Origin: DAHUYF01 sp035509275 | GTDB taxonomy: Bacteria; Pseudomonadota; Alphaproteobacteria; ATCC43930; CGMCC-115725 | Direction: 5' to 3' | Length of the DNA stretch: 64,000 bases | NCBI GenBank assembly: GCA_035509275.1 | Contig: DATJLU010000037.1 | Coordinates: 5,386-69,385 of the forward strand | Shown: positions 60,973-64,000 of the stretch, piece after piece | Numbering within the stretch: the stretch's first letter is position 1 | How the letters are laid out: each line of letters opens with the position of its first letter | Notes under the pieces: generated by a model | Database searches by the model: none | Seen by the model: the letters and a program-made list of their open reading frames with translations, nothing else | What the model was told of the DNA's origin: nothing | Translations under genes and position numbers: made by a program

Positions 60973-63083
60973 CGCGTCGCGTCGATGCCGAGCGCCGTCA
61001 GGAGCGGGCCGAGATGGGCGGCGTGGGCCTTCCAGCGGCCGGCCGAGGTGCGATAGATCGGCTGGCGCACCTGGTTGACGCTGGCCGTCCGCACCGGGCG
61101 GCGGGTCGCGTGGAAGGTGAGGCAGGACTCGTCCCAGGGCAGGCCAAGGAAGGCGATCAGCCGCCGCGCCTCGCTCTCGAGATCGCCAACCACGGCCTCG
61201 TAGTCCACCTCGATGAAGCGGTCCCGCGGCAGCACGGCGCGCCAATGATCCATCAGCCCCTGATAGGCGCGATGGAAGCGGCCCAGCTCGGTCAGGTCGT
61301 AGGCGAAGGCCTGCTCGGCGCCGAACAGCTTGGTGTAGCAGGAGAGACAAGTGTCCACGGGGTCGCGGCGGCAATGGATGATGCGGGCGTTGGGCAGCAT
61401 CAGATGGATGAGGCCGGCATGGAGGAAATTGGCCGGCATCTTGTCCACGACATGGGACCGCCCGCCGGCGAGCGGCTCCAACGCTGCAAGATAGGCCTCG
61501 CTCATCCGCTTCAGCTCCGCCGGCGCCAGGCGCCTCACCGCGGCGGGATAGTCGCCGAGCCCGTCGACCAGGCGCTGCACCCGGCGCAGCTCTCCGGCCC
61601 CTTGCACCTCAGCGTGCGAGGCCAGGATCTGTTCGATCAGCGTCGTCCCGGAGCGCGGGATGCCGAGCACGAAGACCGGCAGCGCCGAGCCGTCGCCCGC
61701 TCCCGCCAATTGCGCCATGAGGGTCGGCGTGAAGGTGTTGGCGATGTCCAGCATCCAGCGCGCCGTCGCGTCGGCATCGAAGCTGTAGGTGGACCGTTTC
61801 ATGCGGTTGCCTTCCCCGAGATGGCGGAAGGCGCGCGCCGAATCGCCATGGTCGAGATAGGCCTTTGCCAGGGCGAAATGCAGCGTCATCCGGTCCTTGA
61901 ATTCGCCGATCCCCGGCGGACCCAGCAGCGCCTCCATCCGGCCGATGTCCGGGTCGTCGGCGGCGAAGGTCTTGAGCTCGGCGCGGTTGCTCCAGGCCGA
62001 GGCACAGCGCGGATTCGCCTCCAGGATACGCTCAAGCAGCGCCGCGGAGTCGCCCGCGCGCCCGATCTCCATCAGCAAGGCGGCCTGGTTGATGCAGGCG
62101 GACTCGCGCTCCGTGCCGGGCAGGGCCGCCGCCTTCTCGAACGACGCCAGCGCCTGGTCGTGCCGGCCGAGCGCCTGCTGGATTTCGCCGAGGGCGTTGT
62201 GCGCATTGGCGCTCTGCGGCGCGGCCATGATGGCGCCGGCTGCCGCGGCCAGCGCCTCGTCCAGCCGGTCATCATTCTTCAGTGTGCGGGCGCGCGCGGC
62301 GAGGCCGCCCGGATGGTTCGGCGTGAAGGTCAGCAGCGCGTCGAGCCAGCGCAACGCCTCGCCCTGGCGCTGGCGCGTCAGCTCGACCTCGGCGAGATTG
62401 AGGTAGGCGTCGGCCATGCGGGGATTGAGGTGGATCGCCTGTCGTGCCGCCGTCGCCGCCTCCTCGTAGCGGCCGAGCGCATGCAGCAGAAAGGCGAGGT
62501 TGCTGTGCGCCTCGGCATAGATTGGCTGGAGCGACAGCGCCCGCTCGTATTCGGCCGCGGCACGCGTGAGGCGTTTGAGCCGCAGATAGGTGTTGCCGAG
62601 ATTGTTGTGGGCCTCGGGATTGTCGGGCTGCAGCCGCGTCACCCGCTCCAGGCAAGCGGCGCTTTCCTCCAGCTTGCCGGCTTCCTGGAGCACGATGCCG
62701 AGATTGTTCCAGGCGGGGACCAGGTCCGGGTTCAGCGCCGTGGCACGCCGCGCCGCCTGCTCGGCCTCCGCCAGCAGGCCTTTCTGCCGGCACATCTCGG
62801 CGAGGTTGCTGAAGTAGACCGCCGGGGCGCGCGGCGCCAGGCAGGCCTGTCGCAGATGCTGAAGGCCGAGATCGAGATTGCCGAAAGCGTGGGCCATCAC
62901 GCCCAGCAGATGCAAGGCGTCCGTCTGCCCCGGCCAGGCCGCTAGCACGCGCTGACACAGCAACTCGGCCTGCGGCGCCTGCCCGGCTTCCCAATGGGCA
63001 TAGGCGCGTTTCAGCGCCTCGTCGATCGTGAGGTTCTGATCCTGGCTTTCGGGCGGAGGGGAGGACGAGCGATTGCGGCCCAT
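60969..63083 (-). CDS. TPR-repeat sulfotransferase
   Basis: 704 residues from the ATG at 63083. About ten TPR repeats fill residues 30-400 (PAWNNLGIVLQEAGKLEESA, PEAHNNLGNTYLRLKRLTRA, PIYAEAHSNLAFLLHALGRY). The C-terminal sulfotransferase domain has the PAPS loop VFVLGIPRSGTTLIEQILAS and the 3'-phosphate motif NARIIHCRRDPVDTCLSCYT. It transfers sulfate from PAPS to a protein tyrosine or glycan. Coupled to the following TPR-glycosyltransferase. Confidence 0.9.
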   Translation of the reverse strand: MGRNRSSSPPPESQDQNLTIDEALKRAYAHWEAGQAPQAELLCQRVLAAWPGQTDALHLLGVMAHAFGNLDLGLQHLRQACLAPRAPAVYFSNLAEMCRQKGLLAEAEQAARRATALNPDLVPAWNNLGIVLQEAGKLEESAACLERVTRLQPDNPEAHNNLGNTYLRLKRLTRAAAEYERALSLQPIYAEAHSNLAFLLHALGRYEEAATAARQAIHLNPRMADAYLNLAEVELTRQRQGEALRWLDALLTFTPNHPGGLAARARTLKNDDRLDEALAAAAGAIMAAPQSANAHNALGEIQQALGRHDQALASFEKAAALPGTERESACINQAALLMEIGRAGDSAALLERILEANPRCASAWSNRAELKTFAADDPDIGRMEALLGPPGIGEFKDRMTLHFALAKAYLDHGDSARAFRHLGEGNRMKRSTYSFDADATARWMLDIANTFTPTLMAQLAGAGDGSALPVFVLGIPRSGTTLIEQILASHAEVQGAGELRRVQRLVDGLGDYPAAVRRLAPAELKRMSEAYLAALEPLAGGRSHVVDKMPANFLHAGLIHLMLPNARIIHCRRDPVDTCLSCYTKLFGAEQAFAYDLTELGRFHRAYQGLMDHWRAVLPRDRFIEVDYEAVVGDLESEARRLIAFLGLPWDESCLTFHATRRPVRTASVNQVRQPIYRTSAGRWKAHAAHLGPLLTALGIDATR

Positions 63084-63094
63084 GAAGGAGCTTG

Positions 63095-63607
63095 CTAGTG
63101 GGACAAGGATCCCAAGGCGGCCGTCAGCCCCTCGAGACGGATGGGGATGTCGGTGGTCTTGGCGTCGGCAATGGTATAGCGCACGGTCAGGGTCTTGCCC
63201 TGCTCGAACTTGTCGACCGCGTCCTGGTCGAGCACGGCCGAAGCATCGCACCCCTCCGCGCTGCAGCGCTCATAGGGCAGCGTGATCGGCTTGCCGTCAT
63301 CCAGGATCAGCTGGAGCCCCGGGATCAGCGCCACGCCGAGGGGCGCGAAGACGATGATCCCGGTCTTGCCGCCTTGCTGAAGGTCGAAGCGGATATGGGC
63401 CACCACGACCTTTTTGGGCATGGCGATGGCGAACTGCTCGACCCAGCAGGGATGCTCTGCCGCCGTCTGGTCGCACTGCTTCTGCCAGAACTGCGGCGGA
63501 ATCGGCACGAGCGATACCGAAGAATCGGCGGCCGGCGCCGCCGGGCTGCCGGCCAGCAGGATCGCAGCCGCGCCGGCCAGGCGGGAGAGAATGGGCTTGC
63601 CTTGCAT
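63095..63607 (-). CDS. Invasion-associated locus B (IalB) family protein
   Basis: 170 residues. Signal peptide (LAGAAAILLAGSPAAPAAD), then the IalB domain: FDLQQGGKTGIIVFAPLGVA, PYERCSAEGCDASAVLDQDA with two cysteines. Periplasmic; the family is widespread in alphaproteobacteria and not limited to pathogens. It ends 12 bases before the sulfotransferase ATG. Confidence 0.85.
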   Translation of the reverse strand: MQGKPILSRLAGAAAILLAGSPAAPAADSSVSLVPIPPQFWQKQCDQTAAEHPCWVEQFAIAMPKKVVVAHIRFDLQQGGKTGIIVFAPLGVALIPGLQLILDDGKPITLPYERCSAEGCDASAVLDQDAVDKFEQGKTLTVRYTIADAKTTDIPIRLEGLTAALGSLSH

Positions 63608-63631
63608 CGGCTGAGAATGGCCCGAAAGCGC

Positions 63632-64000
63632 TCAGAATTTCCAGAGCAGCTTGAGGAGGCCGGTGTGGCTCTGATAGCCGGAGCGCAGCTCGCCGTCATA
63701 TTCAAGGCGGAAGGAGAGGCGGTCGCTGCGGTCGAGGGTGACGCCGGCGCGCAGGCGGGCGCCGTCGGCGGCAATGCGCGGAATCGAGACGACGAAGGTC
63801 TCGCCGCCGATCACGCCGCTGGTGGCGATGGGGCCATGGGTGTAGTCGTGCACCCATTCCCCCGTCAGCTCCGGCGTGATCCGGCCGAGGCCGGTCGACA
63901 GGCTCCAGCTGGTCTTCAGCCCGAGCACCTGGGTGAGGCTGTTGAGGGTCTCGTGGTTCACGCTGAGGTCGGCCACGCCCGCCCCGCTCTCGCCATAGGC
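63632..64000 (-). CDS. Autotransporter beta-barrel C-terminus (partial)
   Basis: The last 122 residues of a gene that runs off the right edge. Alternating strands typical of the autotransporter translocator barrel (LGLKTSWSLSTGLGRITPEL, RLRAGVTLDRSDRLSFRLEY) end in a C-terminal LLWKF, the aromatic terminus needed for outer-membrane insertion by BAM. The frame is open to base 64000, so the internal ATG at 63976 is not the start. Confidence 0.8.
   Translation of the reverse strand, partial: AYGESGAGVADLSVNHETLNSLTQVLGLKTSWSLSTGLGRITPELTGEWVHDYTHGPIATSGVIGGETFVVSIPRIAADGARLRAGVTLDRSDRLSFRLEYDGELRSGYQSHTGLLKLLWKF

Noticed and set aside
61014..62945. 643-residue plus-strand ORF
   Set aside because: It is antisense to the TPR-sulfotransferase, whose TPR and PAPS motifs are unmistakable.
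1..64000. Search for CRISPR arrays, insertion sequences, prophage genes and integrase attachment sites
   Set aside because: No regular spaced repeats, transposase motifs or integrase-like genes were seen; the single tRNA has no flanking direct repeat or mobile gene.

Overview
The window is GC-rich DNA from an alphaproteobacterium. The argD-argF-hslO run, apaG, folE, amino-acid:carrier-protein ligase and IalB-type genes all fit that class. A Rhodospirillales, Reyranella or Rhizobiales relative is plausible, but genus is a guess. No transposase, phage gene, CRISPR array or rRNA was seen. The only RNA gene found is a tRNA-Gly.

Left part (about 0-41 kb) is an accessory cell-surface and metabolite region. 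Two paralogous helix-turn-helix proteins (130-657 and 1425-1817) flank a small unknown gene. An exopolysaccharide locus follows: a Wzc-type co-polymerase/tyrosine kinase (2143), Wzx flippase (4465), a formyltransferase-like/beta-propeller protein (5889), several glycosyltransferases (7628, 9031, 10521, 31405), a Wzy/ligase-type protein (11861), a GH113-like hydrolase (30118), a priming sugar transferase (32878) and an epimerase (34410). No outer-membrane Wza-type export gene was found. Embedded in it is an acyl module: two carrier proteins (13989, 15660), a GNAT-like protein, an AMP ligase, an SDR, a FadD6-like ligase, a membrane acyltransferase and a P450 (to 22751). Next is a tightly overlapping six-gene minus-strand operon (22853-29906): esterase, amino acid:[carrier protein] ligase, acyl-CoA-dehydrogenase-like protein, PLP decarboxylase, MetA-type homoserine acyltransferase and MetY-type sulfhydrylase. 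This is the best candidate for an undescribed biosynthetic system. A Tat-type protein, a GMC oxidoreductase and a small membrane protein form a second tight unit (35459-37754). A DUF1963-like gene is broken by two compensating frameshifts (38438-40294).

AT-rich TTATCTTTTC / TTTTCTTATCG boxes recur in the intergenic spaces of this left part and were not seen in the right part. Two copies of an element of about 84 bp (14325 and 15506) carry the clearest version.

The middle (41-50 kb) is a nitrogen-scavenging unit on the minus strand: amiC-amiR, a leader with promoter and intrinsic terminator, a nitrilase-family amidohydrolase, and a branched-chain-amino-acid/amide ABC transporter (livK, livH, fused livM-livG, livF). 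Divergent from it is a 2-oxoglutarate-type oxygenase with a textbook sigma-54 promoter.

The right part (50-64 kb) is mostly core: tRNA-Gly, an alpha/beta hydrolase, apaG, folE, a lipoprotein, hslO, argF, argD (preceded by an arginine-rich 24-codon leader ORF), nfeD-slipin, then a minus-strand run of IalB, TPR-sulfotransferase, TPR-protein and lipoprotein hydrolase, and the C-terminus of an autotransporter running off the window.
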